From Medicago truncatula (Eukaryota; Streptophyta; Magnoliopsida; Fabales; Fabaceae), in the NCBI RefSeq assembly GCF_003473485.1, contig NC_053045.1:64109994-64173993 (forward strand): a DNA stretch of 64,000 nt, written 5' to 3'. Position numbers and translations under genes: made by a program. Numbering within the stretch: the first letter of the stretch is position 1; each line of letters starts with the position of its first letter. Below are positions 1 through 12,245 of this stretch, one piece after another. Under the pieces are notes generated by a model that worked only from the letters and a program-made list of their open reading frames with translations, was not told the DNA's origin and ran no database searches.

Positions 1-2108
1 TCAACCTTAACCATTTCACATTTGCTTAATAACCTATAGAGTAGTCCTTTCTTTATTTTATTGAGATTATGCTTGCCAATTTGTATATATTCATCTTAGT
101 GAGGATGATGAGTTGCATTGGTCCACAATATTTATCCCCGGGGGCTTACTGAAAATATAAATGCAGAGTCTGGTCCAGAAGAAAGCAAAATAATAGACTG
201 ATAAAAACAGGTAAGCATGAAGTTACTATCCTACGTTGAAGTATATATGGGATTGCACTGAAAACAATAATGGTTTGAACATTGAAATAGGTTTTATAAC
301 CTATGAAGCACAAACACAGATTCGGACACCGAACATTCTCAGAAAGGAATTTAATTCCAATAATTTCATAAACAATGAAGCACAGACGCTTTGCGGATTA
401 AACGTGTTCTAGTGTCGGTCACTCATCGATGTCCGATACCTACACATATGATTATACTAAATTATGTAATTTTCTTAAATTATTATTGGTGTTGACGTAT
501 AAGTGTCATGTCTGATATGAAAGCACTAAAGGGGAATGCTAATAAAGTAGTAGTGCATCCTAAATTAAGTAATGTATATTATCAACTCTTACTATTAGGA
601 AAAAAGAGAAGCAGAGGTTAAGCAAATAAATAAGGACTAAAGAGACTTTGAGAAGCTTTTTGAGGGTGTTTTACACCTTCTAATACAAGGAATGCGCAAT
701 CTACAAATGCTTGAGGACCTCATAACACATGTACAGTTTTCAATAGAAACTGTTCGGAAATACCATCACAATTTCTCTCATTTGTGAAATCAAAATAAGC
801 ACTAAGCAAAAACAAACAAAAAATAATAATAATAAGAGAAGTGAGTAGAAGGATAAAGAATAAAATTTCCACGTGGAAAACCTTCTCAATGTAAAAGGAT
901 AGAACCACGGGATTCAATTCAGTAAAATATTTCGCATATAGAAAAGTAGGATTAAAATAACTCTCCTGATACAAGAGTTTCTCTCTCAATCTCACTCAAT
1001 TCGGATATGATATACCATATCTCTCAACTCTCACAAATCTAAGATGGATATAAAACTTTCACTCAAAGAGGATTGCTAGAACCTCTCGCTATATAACTCT
1101 TGGATAAGATGACAAAACTCCGTGCAAATTCTCCTATTTATAGGAGAAGAACGTGACTTCCTACATGAATGAAGATGTTTCAAGAATGTAAATGTTAAAT
1201 GTGTAGTCTCAAGATTCAAAGATATTTCAAGACCTTGAAATGTCAATACAATACCCCTTTTTCATGCATTTAAATGATTGTGATGGCTTGACTATAATGG
1301 TCCAATCAGGATAAACCTCTGCTCAAGTTTTTTAGGATTGCACCTAATTATAGCCTTTTCTCTTTATCCCTTGCAAAGAAAAAACAAGCCATGATATTTA
1401 GATGAAATAGGTATAAACTTTTTTACTTGCAATTCCTGTAGGGATCCTTGTATATAGACTCTTATACCTTGCTTGGAAAATTAATCATCTAGATTCCTCT
1501 TTGCACAAGGAAAAATATGCTTGCTTAGATCGGACCTACTGGACTATTTATTTTTTATATATATAAAAAAATAAAAATAAAGTATAAACACCAAAATCTT
1601 AATCTTAATCAAAATAACAATTAAATAAGATAATTTGTTTGACAGAATTTTGTTATCCCTTTAAGTACTACTGTGGAGATTCTCTGAATTTACTTTTTGC
1701 ACCATGTGCAATTATCCACACTTATTCTATCAATTTTTATTTTTTTTAAAAAAAAAAAAAAAAAAAAATCTAAGATACCATATTTGGGATTTCCATATCT
1801 AAGATTGGATATAAGAAAAGCATAAAAGCTTAGTATAACAAAATCATGTGATAGGGACATTCCAGATAGCGAAAAAGTTTCAATTAAGCTACCGTGACAC
1901 TGAAGGAACTGAAGTAGGCCCAAAATTTGGGGTCCCAGATTTTGGAAAAAATAAACAATCTCTTTTATAAACTGTGCTTTTTTTTTTTTCTTTCTATAAA
2001 TGACAAGCCATATAAAAGGGCAACACTTATAAGTTATAAGAAAATATATATTATGTCATTACAAGGAATATAGTTGCAAGGTTAGATATTAGAAGCTCCT
2101 GAAGAACC
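1..2108. other. Intergenic stretch, no gene recognised
   Basis: AT-rich sequence with no ORF resembling a known protein. Around 300-450 it has repeat-like wording ('gaagcacagac') that recurs inside a TPK intron near 54900, so part is probably an old TIR repeat. The last ~120 bases hold TATA-like motifs (near 1996 and 2013) and should be the promoter and leader of the X8 gene that follows. Confidence 0.5.
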
Positions 2109-2998
2109 ATGAGTTCCTCAATGGTCAAAATTTTGATAGCTATGCTCCTTGTGACCCTATCTTTTCAAGCATCAGGTAAAATCAGTATTATCCGAATTAC
2201 TGTTTTGCAAAGTTTATCACATTCAGCTAGAGAGTTTACTTAGTATTGTTTTAAAATGAGTTAAATTAAAAGTATATGTTTCATTGTGCAATATGTTATT
2301 TGATGATGATGAGTTATTATTGGAAAATTTCAGGACAATTTTTGGAATGGTGCATAGCTGATGAGCAGACCCCAGATGATGATCTGCAGAGGGCTATGGA
2401 TTGGGCTTGTCATGTGGGTGGAGCAAATTGCAGCAATATACAAGTTAATCATCCATGTTACCTTCCAAATACCATGAAGGATCATGCTTCCTATGTCTTC
2501 AACAATTACTATCAGAAGTTCAAGCACAAAGGAGGATCTTGCTATTTCAACTCTGCTGCAATAACCAGTGATCTCGATCCAAGTAAATAATCTCTCATAA
2601 TTCATCTTAAAAGCTATCAATTTTTATGCTTTATCCTTTCATTTATTTACATATAGTAACAATTAGTAAGATACATTGAATACCTATGCAACACCGACAC
2701 TTACGATCTAAGGCGTGTTTAGTGTCCAACATGTGTAAATGTCACACTGACACGACACATGTAATAACAATCAATTAATTATTTTCGACGTGTCAATATC
2801 GCGTCCTTTGTCGGTGTCTGTGTAAGTGTCCAAAGATGAATACCATATGGGACACAAAAACCTTTTGATTTTACTTAAATGACTTTATCAATTGTTTCTA
2901 TTTATCTGATTTTGAAACATTATCAGTGCAAGTGATATGATTTTTCTCTTTGTTTAATAACAGGTCACGGCTCTTGCAAGTTTGAGTATATCCCTTGA
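2109..2998 (+). CDS. Small secreted X8 (CBM43) domain protein, tandem copy 1
   Basis: Three exons seen: 2109-2175, 2334-2582, 2964-2998, all with GT..AG introns, giving 116 aa. Residues 1-22 form a hydrophobic signal peptide (starts MSSSMVKILIAML). The rest is one X8 domain: EWCIAD, WACHVGGANC, a PNT motif, HASYVFNNYYQ, GGSCYF and a final GSCKFEYIP, with the six cysteines typical of the family. X8/CBM43 domains bind beta-1,3-glucan (callose); single-domain forms are apoplastic, and several plasmodesmal callose-binding proteins carry the same domain. There is no glucanase domain and no C-terminal GPI-type hydrophobic tail, so it should be freely secreted; a wall or callose role is inferred. 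The copy at 5446 has the same exon lengths and intron phases. The short last exon is easy to miss. Confidence 0.9.
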
Positions 2999-3599
2999 AT
3001 GGAGTTTGGGGTAATTTATTTTTTCAAAGTGAAGACAGTAATGAAGTCAATGAAATGTTCTGTCTGCATTTCTTCAATTGTTGTTGTTTCATATCTTGAT
3101 ATGAAGTAGTATTACCATGGTGAAATGACATTGAATTCTTATTTTTCTGCAATTTATTTTTCTAGAGTTTAATTGGACTCGTGTAAATATTAACTGTCAT
3201 AATTTGTTTTTGTTTACTCTGGTTTGAAGTGAGTAAAGTGTAAAGAGAGAAAATCAAATATAACAAATTTATGATTAAAAAATATCTATAAATATCTACA
3301 TTTATTTTTAGATTAACGGTTAATATCACTTATTTTACGGTGTAAAGTGAGTTGTTCACTTTAGAGACATCGAATATGTGGCTAATATAAAATGTTTCTG
3401 CACTCTTAATTTTTAGGCTTGATTATAATTTTGATCATCTTATTTTCACACATTTATGAAATTGATCGCTAATTTTAAAATCAACTAGTGTTGACTTAAT
3501 GATGTGAAGTGATCAACAATCATAAAATTATGAAAAACCAATTAAAAACTTTAGTTTCAACTCCAATTTCACCATTTTTAAGAAAAAAATTGATGAATA

Positions 3600-3607
<8 letters not shown>

Positions 3608-3658
<51 letters not shown>
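3608..3658. repeat. (AT)n microsatellite
   Basis: About 25 uninterrupted AT dinucleotides, seen directly. Confidence 0.95.
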
Positions 3659-3660
<2 letters not shown>

Positions 3661-4875
3661 TATTTTAAAATTACTAAATTGATATTAGAAAAAAAAATAA
3701 AAATTCCAAATTGTTTAAGAAATCAGCGTAATTTTAATAAAACTCTTAACACTACACCAATTAAAGAATTTCAATTTTTTCAAAAAAAATAACCATGAGT
3801 GAGTAATAATTCTATTATATATGTTAGATGAAATAAATAAATGTATGACATAGTAAATGTATTTTTTTTTTATAGCTATTTTGATGTTTTATGCTATTAA
3901 CTTAATTGTTATGTTATATTCATATTTTTAATAGCTATTTTGATGTTTTATGCTATTATTTTTATTATTTTTTGTTTTTAGCGACATTAGTTTGTGTTGT
4001 TTCTGAAGTACTCTATCAATTTAATTGAATGAATATTTTTGTTAAGTAGATAAATGCTAATCTGTTGTGAATAAACTGAAATATTTGTCGTCTCAAAAAA
4101 AGAAACTGGGATATTTGCAAACAAATAGAGTTTAGCTCGTGAAATGCTCAAACTTGATTAATTAAACGGGTCTAATTTAAACCTTATTGACTCTACTTAT
4201 TTTTTAAAAGATGATTTCATAGTCAACTTATTTTAATCAAGGACTCTTTTGTTGTTGTTAATATAAACCATTTTTCTTGTTAAAAAAAACTTATTATAAT
4301 CAAGAAGTTGTGAATAATTTTATCTTATGAACAAAAATTTTAGTTTAGGATTTTTGGATATACACATTAGTTACGTATTCTTATGGAATATTAATCAAAT
4401 ACTAAATTGTTAAATTTTAACAACTTAAGAAATATGTGTATAAATGTAAAAAAACAAAAGAGAAAGAAAAAGAAGAAGATGAATAAGTTATAAATTAGAT
4501 AAATAAGACAAACACAAACGTTTTTTTAGGGGACCTTTACTATTTTTTGATGAGTCCAAATTCATGGTTTGAAATTTTAATTAGGCTCATTTAAATAAAT
4601 GAGGAAAGTCCAAGGCGTGCATTCTTTTTTCAAGTTAAATTCAATGCGTAAGGGTCTTTTTGATTGTCAAAATAAGATAAATTTGATAGCATAAACACTA
4701 TTTTTTTTTTGTCTTTATCCGCTACTTGAAAAGCTAGTACAATGAGATAAATCAACGTTATCCTTAATTCATTGTCCGGTGTATCGGAAAATATTATTAA
4801 TAAAGACGATAGTAGTGATCATTTTATGGTTGTCTGAGATTTGAACTTTTGAGATACAAAGTCAAATTTTTAGTG

Positions 4876-5256
4876 TCCGTTTGGTGCGTAAGATAGAATA
4901 AAGATAAAATATTATAAAAAGTTGGATATGAATTGAATATGATAGTGACGGATAGACACTTATCCTATAATGCGTTTGGTGCACTCATGATAAGAAATAT
5001 TTTATCATAAGAGGTGCGGAGGAGTGAAGGTTTCGACAGTCCTGAGGCAAAACATAACACACGATACAAGTTTTGTAATCCTATCATGTTGTTAACCCAC
5101 CAAAAGTTAAAGATTAAAATAAGAAATGGAGAATAGGATAGGATTAGAAATAGATTGGATTTATCCTTTCCTATTGGTGCACCAAACAACGGATTGAGGA
5201 AGGGTAGGATATTTTAATCATATCATGTCTCTTATCATGTGCACCAAATAGGCCGT
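4876..5256. mobile_element. Degraded TIR element (MITE-like)
   Basis: The left end reads gtccgtttggtgc and the right end gcaccaaataggccg, which are imperfect inverted repeats of the 'CCGTTTGGTGC' type common in plant MITEs. An internal copy of the motif lies near 4974. No target duplication was found and the superfamily is not certain. Confidence 0.45.
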
Positions 5257-5445
5257 TAGGCATTCATCTCATGACAAAATAATAATTATATTTATTTGAA
5301 AGGAAAATAATAAATTTTTTCTTGAAAGGAAAATAATAATTATATTATTGACAGATTATGGGACTACAGATATATATAGTTCAAGGTTAGGGACCAGTAT
5401 TACACCCAAAAAAACAGGTTACATAGCAGTAGCTCCTGAAGAACA

Positions 5446-6162
5446 ATGACTTCTCCAATGCTCAAAATTCTGATAGCTATTCTCCTTGCGTCCATATCTT
5501 TTCAAGCATCTGGTAAAATCAGCATTTCCCTGATAAGTTTATCATTTTCAGCCAGAGAATTTACATAGCAATATTTTAAAATGACCGTTTTTTGAGTGTA
5601 AAAACCATATATTTATTTAATTATTATCTATTAGAAGGCAAAGACTAGTGCAATATCTTATTAGATCGTGATGAGTTATTGGAAAATTTCAGGAAAATAT
5701 ATGGAATGGTGCATAGCTGATGGACAGATACCTGACGATGTGCTGCAGAGGGCCATGGATTACGCTTGTCATGTGGATGGAGTAGATTGCAGCAAGATAC
5801 AAGTGAACCAACCTTGTTACCTTCCAAATACTGTGAAGGATCATGCTTCCTATGCCTTCAACGATTACTATCAGAAGTACAAGCACAAGGGAGGCTCTTG
5901 CTATTTCAACTATGCTGCAATAACAAGTGCTTCTGACCCAAGTAAATTATCTCTCTTCATTCAACTCATCTAAAGAGTTATTAATTTCAATGTTTTATCT
6001 TTTCATTTACGGTAAGACATTGAATACCAAAGGGGACAAAAGTCTCTTTGGTACATGTAGACATTATCAATTGATTTTGAAAAATTATCAGTGCAAATGA
6101 TATCTATTCTCTTTGTTTCAATGGCAGGTCATGGATCATGCAAGTTTGAGTATAACCCTTGA
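5446..6162 (+). CDS. Small secreted X8 (CBM43) domain protein, tandem copy 2
   Basis: Exons 5446-5512, 5693-5941 and 6128-6162 (67, 249 and 35 nt, the same as copy 1) encode 116 aa. A signal peptide (MTSPMLKILIAIL) is followed by one X8 domain with six cysteines: EWCIAD, YACHVDGVDC, the PNT motif, HASYAFNDYYQ, GGSCYF and GSCKFEYNP. No GPI tail and no catalytic domain. It is a tandem duplicate of the gene at 2109, with introns shortened on this side; both reading frames and all splice sites are intact, so both copies look functional. The role is inferred as for copy 1: extracellular binding of beta-1,3-glucan. Confidence 0.9.
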
Positions 6163-6787
6163 ATGAAGTTTAGAGTAATATGATTTCTCAAAGTGAAGAC
6201 AGTAATAAAGTCAATGAAATGTTCTGTCTGCGTCTCTTAAATTGCTGTTGTTTCATAGCTAAAAATATGAAAGCTTATCGTGTCAAAATGACATTAAATT
6301 CTTCTTTTTCTGCAATTTAAATTTAAATGGTTGAGAAATAATATTCAGCAATGCCAATTGTCAGTTGATTTTCTTACATTTTTAATGTCTATCAGAGTTT
6401 TACTGGATTCATATAACTCTCAGAGTTTTATGCTTTGGTTGAATCCCCTCCCTTAAAGACACTCTCCTCTTTTGAATTTTAAAGATACGCTTTCTCATTT
6501 TCTTAATGCCTAGATTCTACATGAGAAAAAATAATAAGTGAAACAATAAACTGATAGATCAAAGTTCAATCAACCTAAAGTTAAAATCTCAATTAGTTTA
6601 ACAATTCGGTAGTGTTCACTTTCATATATTTTTGGCAGAACTCATTTCATATGTCTTTCCTAGTGTGCTGTATCCTTTTAAAAAAGGAATGTTAGGCAAA
6701 TAATATATTAAGCAATTAGCAGAATTTATAACTTTCATAGATCAGACAGATGCAAAGAAACCATGCCACCAAATTGGATTATATATA
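6163..6787. other. Spacer, no gene
   Basis: 3' flank of X8 copy 2, then AT-rich sequence up to the TIR element that starts at 6788. Nothing else recognised. Confidence 0.5.
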
Positions 6788-8440
6788 GGCTTAAATATGT
6801 AAATCGTCCCTGTAATTTGACGTATTTTTGGTTTTCGTCCCTGTATCTTTTTTTGTTATAAAACAGCCCCTATAAGTTAATAACTTTTTGATTTTCGTCC
6901 CTCCCGTCAACTTCCGTTATAAAAATGCACATGTGGCAAATGGAGGATGATGTGGTAGTGCCTAACGTGGCAGACGATGTTGACGTGGCAAACTTATTGA
7001 TGAGTCACACAGTAGAGGGACCAAAATCAAAAAACGAAATTTGTAGAAGGACCAAAGCCAAAAAAACAAAATTCGTAAAGGGACCAAAACCAAAAATTGA
7101 AATTTGTAGATGGACTTGACTATTTCCAGGACCAAAATCAAAAAACAAAATTTGTAGAGGGACCAAAACCAAAAAACAAGACAAAAAATTCAAATTTAAT
7201 TACATTTCTTCATCTTCTTCCCACATTTTCTTCTTCATTACTATCATTGTCTTCATAAACTTCATCATCATCATCAAACAAACACGGAAATTCATCACTT
7301 CAAAATCCAAAAATCCATCAACTCAAAACAACAACAAACTCAATCCAACACCTTCAATTATACCTTCATGTGATAACTTCTCTTTTATTTCTTCTCACAA
7401 ACAACAAAATCAAATTAAACCAATATATTCACTGTTCAACGTGCAATCCAATTTCACACACTTTAAAATCGTCTAAAATAAAACTTATCTCAATTCAACA
7501 TTCCAACATATTTTTCAATTCTATTTATTATCCCTCTAAATATTCAAATGAAAAGAATATTCATATCAAACTTGAACCTTTCTCTTATAATCCAATTTCA
7601 CACAACAATCTTCCAAATCAACCGGAAAAAAAAGAACACGACCCAAATGTTCAAAACAAAAATGATGAGATTAGAGTTCAAAGAATTGACAAAGAAAGCA
7701 TTTGGAGTGACCAAGAAACAACAGAGATGCGAGATCAATGATGAGACGAGAGTTGGTAATGAAAACAAAAAATCATTCTTTAGGTTTTTCAATTTGAGAA
7801 TTTTGTGAATTTTTTCAATATTGGGAATTCGAGTATTCACAATGAGGATTTTGTTGTTATAATTTGATTTTGATATTATCAATAAAAGTTTAGTTGGGAC
7901 TATGAACATTGTGGATTTTAGTGTTGAGATGTCAATCTGACCATTGTCAATGGAGATTTTGTTTGGGTTTGTGAGAAGTTGTCTATTGAGAGTGAGATGA
8001 TGATTTTGAGTTTTTTTTTTTTTATCTCTTTTCTGAGTATTTTTTCCTGGGTTTATTTATGAATTTATGAAGACGATGAAGATGTAAAAGAGGTGGAAGG
8101 AAGAAGATGAAGAAAGCTATTTTTTTCTCGCTTTTTGGTTTTGGTCCCTTTACGAATTTTGTTTTTTGGCTTTGATCCCTCTACAAATTTTGTTTTTTGG
8201 TTTTGGTCCCTCTCACTGTGTGACTCATCAATAAGTTTGCCACGCCAGCATCGTCTGCCACGTCAGGCACTGCCACGTCATCCTCTGTTTGCCACATGTG
8301 CGTTTTTGTAACGGAAGTTGACGGGAGGGAAGAAAATCCAAAAGTTATTAACTTACAGGGGTTGTTTTAGAACAAAAAAAGATACAGGGACGAAAACCAA
8401 AAACACGCCAAATTACAAGGACGATTTACATATTTAAGCC
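6788..8440. mobile_element. Non-autonomous Mutator-like element with long TIRs
   Basis: The left end ggcttaaatatgtaaatcgt is mirrored at the right end (...catatttaagcc). The inverted arms run about 320 bp (6788-7110 against 8125-8440) and share phrases such as 'gggaccaaaaccaaaaa' and the CACATGTGGCA / TGCCACATGTG block. Flanks ttatatata (6779-6787) and taatatata (8441-8449) form an 8/9 target duplication, which fits MULEs. The interior has no transposase. ORFs inside it are compositional and match nothing I know. The element lies between X8 copy 2 and the SVR7-like gene. Confidence 0.75.
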
Positions 8441-8647
8441 TAATATATACTAGTATCAGGTCTTCATTTACTCTATTTGGCATCTAAAATAAAACAGTTG
8501 TTTCAAAAACAAAAAAAAACAGTTGTTACTTATGAAGCTAATACAAAACTTTCCTCAAAATACAAGGAAGATACTTTAAGACTACATTATCAATGGAAAA
8601 AAAAAAAAAAAAAAATTCCTAGACCTAACAACCATGTAGTTCAGAAA

Positions 8648-10768
8648 TTATGCAGCAACTAATTTAGAAGAACCTCTAGACTCCATCCATGACTTGACTG
8701 CTACCTGTGTAGTCAAAAACCAGCCAGCCTTATCGGGAGACTCCCGAAATGGAGCATCGAGTTCCTTCATATGTGATTCAATAACGCCTGCCAAACCTTT
8801 ATCTGAATACCTATGTTTCCCATGACCGGTATGGATTCCGAGGAGTGGTGGAAGGTCCTCTCCTGATTCAAAAGCCTTAGACAAGTCATTTATCCAAACA
8901 TGGAATGCCGTCAGCGAAGCTCCAACTGAGAGACCCCTTAAGATCAAAGACCACTGAGTTTGAGACCTGGATTGTATATCTGTATATATCTCAAGTGTCA
9001 ACCCAAGGTCTAGAAGCACACGTGCTCTGTCCAACAAATCTAGGTTGATACAAAGATCAATTAGAGAATTGCAAAATGCCCTCTTTACTCCATCGGTAAT
9101 TGAACTGAATAGTTCCAATGCTTCTTTTCTGAACTCCCCATCACCCTCCAGCCCTTCCACTAAATATCTTACCACAAAACTAAGCTTTGGATTAGCCTTC
9201 TCCACACAATCAATTAGCTTACCAAGTTCTTCTTTTGGTGTTTGGGTCATAACATTCAGAAGACAACCACAGAATCGATCATCCGGTTCAATGCCCATAT
9301 CCAAGAGCTGGTTAAATGTTTTCACAACATCATCAGTACGCTTGGCTTTTCCATAGCATTGGACAAGCGAAGTCAGAACAAAAATTGTAGGTTCAAATCC
9401 AGATTCAATCATTTCATTCATCATTCTTTCTGCCTCTGAAACTCTCCCACTGCATGAATATATTGTAATCAAGGATGAGAATGTCCAACTGTCAGGACTG
9501 CAAGTATCAGAACTTTTCATGTCTTCAAAAATTTCAAACGCTAGGTCGGTGTAACCAACATCGGCGCACATAGCTAAAAGGGAATTATAGAGATGTGTAT
9601 TCAAATCCATTTCCTTTTCCCTCATTTCCCTGTACACAACAAGAGCATCTTCACAAAAACGTGCTCTACCATAGGCATGTAAGAGAGACGCATAAGTTGC
9701 TCGATTCGGCAAAATGTCATTATTTATCATCTCTTTATATATAGTCCTGGCCTGCCATGGCCTCTTAGCTCTACCCATGGCATCCAAAAGAGTGTTATAA
9801 ACAACCAAGTTAGGCTTAACACCAAGAGCCTTCATTTCCTCATAAACATTCAAGCATCCATCATAATTCCCTGCCACCCCATACATCTTAATCAACGTAG
9901 AGAACGTCGCAGGCTCAATACGCCATTTCTCAGTCCTAGCACGATCATACAAGTTCAAAGCCATATCAATATCCCCAGCCTTTCCATAAGAGTCAATCAT
10001 AACCGAATATGTAACATCATCCGGTTCACATCCAAACAACGGCATCTTTTCAAACCACTCCACAGCTTTATCAGGCAAATAACAAGACCTAGCACAACTA
10101 ATTATAGTCGAAAAAGTAACATTATCAGGCTTCACACCTCTCTGAAGCATTTCACCAAACACCTTCTCTGCACCATCCAAATCCTTACACTTTCTAAACA
10201 CCTTAAGGGTAACATTGTAAAGAATTACCTCCCTAGTGGGTATGCTCTTCCTTTGAACATACTGAAGAACAAAAGGTACAACAACAGAATTCTCCATATT
10301 ATTGATGATAATTACAGCGTCTTGTTCTATAACCTTATCACCCAAACACTTCAAAATTTGAGAAACATCATGTTCAGTGGGTTCACATGAATCCAAAGCG
10401 TTTGAAAGCTTAACAAGAGAACTGTACCTTGCGTCGTAAGATTTCTTTCCAAGTTGTTTAGCTCTGGGGGATTTGGGATTGACCCAAATGTAACTGCTTT
10501 TGGAGGAAGTAGAATTGCCAATTGGGTTATCAAATTTAGCGTCCTTTTGGGAATTAGCGTCTTGTGGTTGTTGTTGTGGAATGGATTCTTGAAGGGAAAT
10601 GTGGAGAAGGGTTTTGGAGTGGGGGGTGAGTGAAGAAGAAGAAGAAGAAGAAGAAGAAGAAGGGGTATGAAAGGAAGAGGGGAAGTTTCGAAGTTTGAAT
10701 TTACGGGAAGAGATGGTGAGTGGGTCGTGGAAAAGAGGGGAAGAGGAAGAGCAAAGATGGTAAGACAT
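8648..10768 (-). CDS. SVR7: Chloroplast PPR-SMR protein, SVR7-like
   Basis: A single-exon gene of 706 aa from the ATG at 10768. It closely matches what I recall of Arabidopsis At4g16390 (SVR7), for example YIWVNPKSPRA, DSCEP, VILYNVTLKVFRK and FGCEPDDVTYS. It has a Ser/Arg-rich plastid transit region, then about ten P-class PPR units through the middle (NVTFSTIISCAR, ATFSTLIKMYG, VVYNTLLDAMGRAKRPW). A C-terminal SMR domain carries PPLLGIHTGHGKHRYS. PPR-SMR proteins bind organelle RNA; SVR7 is linked to plastid rRNA processing and ATP synthase mRNA translation. An in-frame ATG 46 codons upstream (10906) exists, but MSYHLCSSSSPL aligns with the Arabidopsis start, so 10768 was chosen. A run of ten serines (complement of 10631-10661) is a trinucleotide repeat in the transit peptide. 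Confidence 0.93.
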   Translation of the reverse strand: MSYHLCSSSSPLFHDPLTISSRKFKLRNFPSSFHTPSSSSSSSSSSLTPHSKTLLHISLQESIPQQQPQDANSQKDAKFDNPIGNSTSSKSSYIWVNPKSPRAKQLGKKSYDARYSSLVKLSNALDSCEPTEHDVSQILKCLGDKVIEQDAVIIINNMENSVVVPFVLQYVQRKSIPTREVILYNVTLKVFRKCKDLDGAEKVFGEMLQRGVKPDNVTFSTIISCARSCYLPDKAVEWFEKMPLFGCEPDDVTYSVMIDSYGKAGDIDMALNLYDRARTEKWRIEPATFSTLIKMYGVAGNYDGCLNVYEEMKALGVKPNLVVYNTLLDAMGRAKRPWQARTIYKEMINNDILPNRATYASLLHAYGRARFCEDALVVYREMREKEMDLNTHLYNSLLAMCADVGYTDLAFEIFEDMKSSDTCSPDSWTFSSLITIYSCSGRVSEAERMMNEMIESGFEPTIFVLTSLVQCYGKAKRTDDVVKTFNQLLDMGIEPDDRFCGCLLNVMTQTPKEELGKLIDCVEKANPKLSFVVRYLVEGLEGDGEFRKEALELFSSITDGVKRAFCNSLIDLCINLDLLDRARVLLDLGLTLEIYTDIQSRSQTQWSLILRGLSVGASLTAFHVWINDLSKAFESGEDLPPLLGIHTGHGKHRYSDKGLAGVIESHMKELDAPFRESPDKAGWFLTTQVAVKSWMESRGSSKLVAA

Positions 10769-10919
10769 TTTCTTGAACTCTAAACTCGCTCTGTGTGATG
10801 ATGTGGTGTGATTCCTTAGCCTTATCTTTGGAAATTCACACAAGTGGTGTGGGTGGTTGGTTGCTCGAAACCAGGAGAGAGAGAGAGAGGTATCTAATAT
10901 AGACACTTCTCGGATTAAA

Positions 10920-12245
10920 TATGTTGGTGTTTGACGAGTGCGTGAAATTATGTGATAAAGTTATCTATATTTTTTGATAGATAGAAGAAATGATATAACT
11001 ATAACATTGATATTCCAATCACCATCATTGTATCCTCGACTAACATTTTTGTTAATTAAGACTCATTGATAAAAATTCTTTTAAATATTATTTCATTCGG
11101 TCTTATTTATAATAAATATTTGACTTTTTTAATTCGTTATATAAATGATGTATTTGATTTATATTCAAGACAAGATACATTAATTAATCAATAAATCTAA
11201 AAAGTCATTTTTTTTTTTAAAAATAGGGCAAAGGGGATATTTTTGTAAATAGATAAAATGACATTAATTATTATAAATTTATGTCTCGTGAGTTTAATTT
11301 ATTTAGGTTATGACAATGCATAATATATGCAAAGATCCGGAGTTCGAACCCCAACTACCACATAAGAAGGAAAAAAAAAAAACTTATATACAAATTCTCA
11401 ATTCAACCTCATATCAAAGTATACAATTAGGATCGACATTTATGAAGCTACACCACCAATCACATAGTAAACTTACTTTACACCGAATTTACTGTGCACA
11501 TCTTATTTCTATTATTGCTTTAATATTTTTTTGTCAAACTATTAATTTACTTTAACAAGCTATTATTATTTTTTTTCAAAAGTAAACTAATAATTATTTG
11601 ACATGGTTCCAAAAATCTGCAAGTTTAAGGGCTCGGTTCCCATATTAGTACAACGTATTCAAAAACTTCTGACTTTTAGATTGGCGAATCCAATTTAGTC
11701 ATACTTGAAGGGAGGGTAATCGATGTACTAATTGGTTGGTTAACTTTAACTTTTCTCTAGACTCTTTTAATCGTATCAGAATAGAGAATCGATCATGTAA
11801 GCTCCATAGATTTCTTTTTGATGACACCTCTGATGCTTTAATGCCTAATAATATTTGGCTAGTTTCTTAGTTTTCTTTGGGCATTTCGCCTTCTTTTGTA
11901 AAAAAAGTTAAAATAATTAATATATAGTAATGCGATATTATTAATATTAATCTGGCACTCAGCTTTAAAAAAAAAAAATAGTCTGCCGCTACTAGAGCTG
12001 GACATATACATATTAATAAACTAGGGGGCACACAAAATCCGACATGGTGCTTTAAGTCATCCCAATCTATAAGTTTCAGGTTGAGTCTCATCCAAACTCA
12101 AAATAATCTGGTAAGAAAAACAGGGACCATGTTGAAGTTGGGACCAATCTGGGTTGACCTTTGGGTTATAAAGTACAGAAGTGTTATTTTTTACTCATAC
12201 ATTAATAATCTCTCACAAGTCAAATTCATTATCTAGAAAGAAAAA
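10920..12245. other. Intergenic stretch with SINE remnant
   Basis: Upstream side of the SVR7-like gene, then AT-rich spacer. The only recognisable item is a short tRNA-derived SINE around 11289-11382. ORFs here resemble no protein I know. Confidence 0.5.
11289..11382 (+). mobile_element. SINE-like repeat (tRNA-derived), degraded
   Basis: Contains 'gacaatgcataatatatgcaaagatccggagttcgaacccc', whose gttcgaacccc part is a tRNA B-box, followed by an A-rich tail. The same wording recurs at 21985 (- strand), 27015 and 51170. The A-box half is weak. Confidence 0.6.

Larger units (their letters stand above)
2999..5445. other. Spacer between the two X8 genes
   Basis: No gene seen. It holds the 3' end of X8 copy 1, an (AT)n microsatellite at about 3608-3658, and a degraded MITE-like element near 4876-5256. 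The remainder is AT-rich without recognisable content. Some 60 bases before 5446 resemble the leader of copy 1, including a shared 'agctcctgaagaac'. Confidence 0.5.

Noticed and set aside
7370-7909. 100-123 aa ORFs
   Set aside because: They lie inside the TIR element at 6788-8440, in Thr/Ser/Asn-rich low-complexity sequence with no family resemblance.
9045-9439. Plus-strand ORFs of 65-103 aa
   Set aside because: Antisense shadows of the SVR7-like coding exon.
10769-10906. N-terminal 46-residue extension of the SVR7-like protein
   Set aside because: The internal Met aligns with the known Arabidopsis start; the extension lacks similarity. It cannot be fully excluded.
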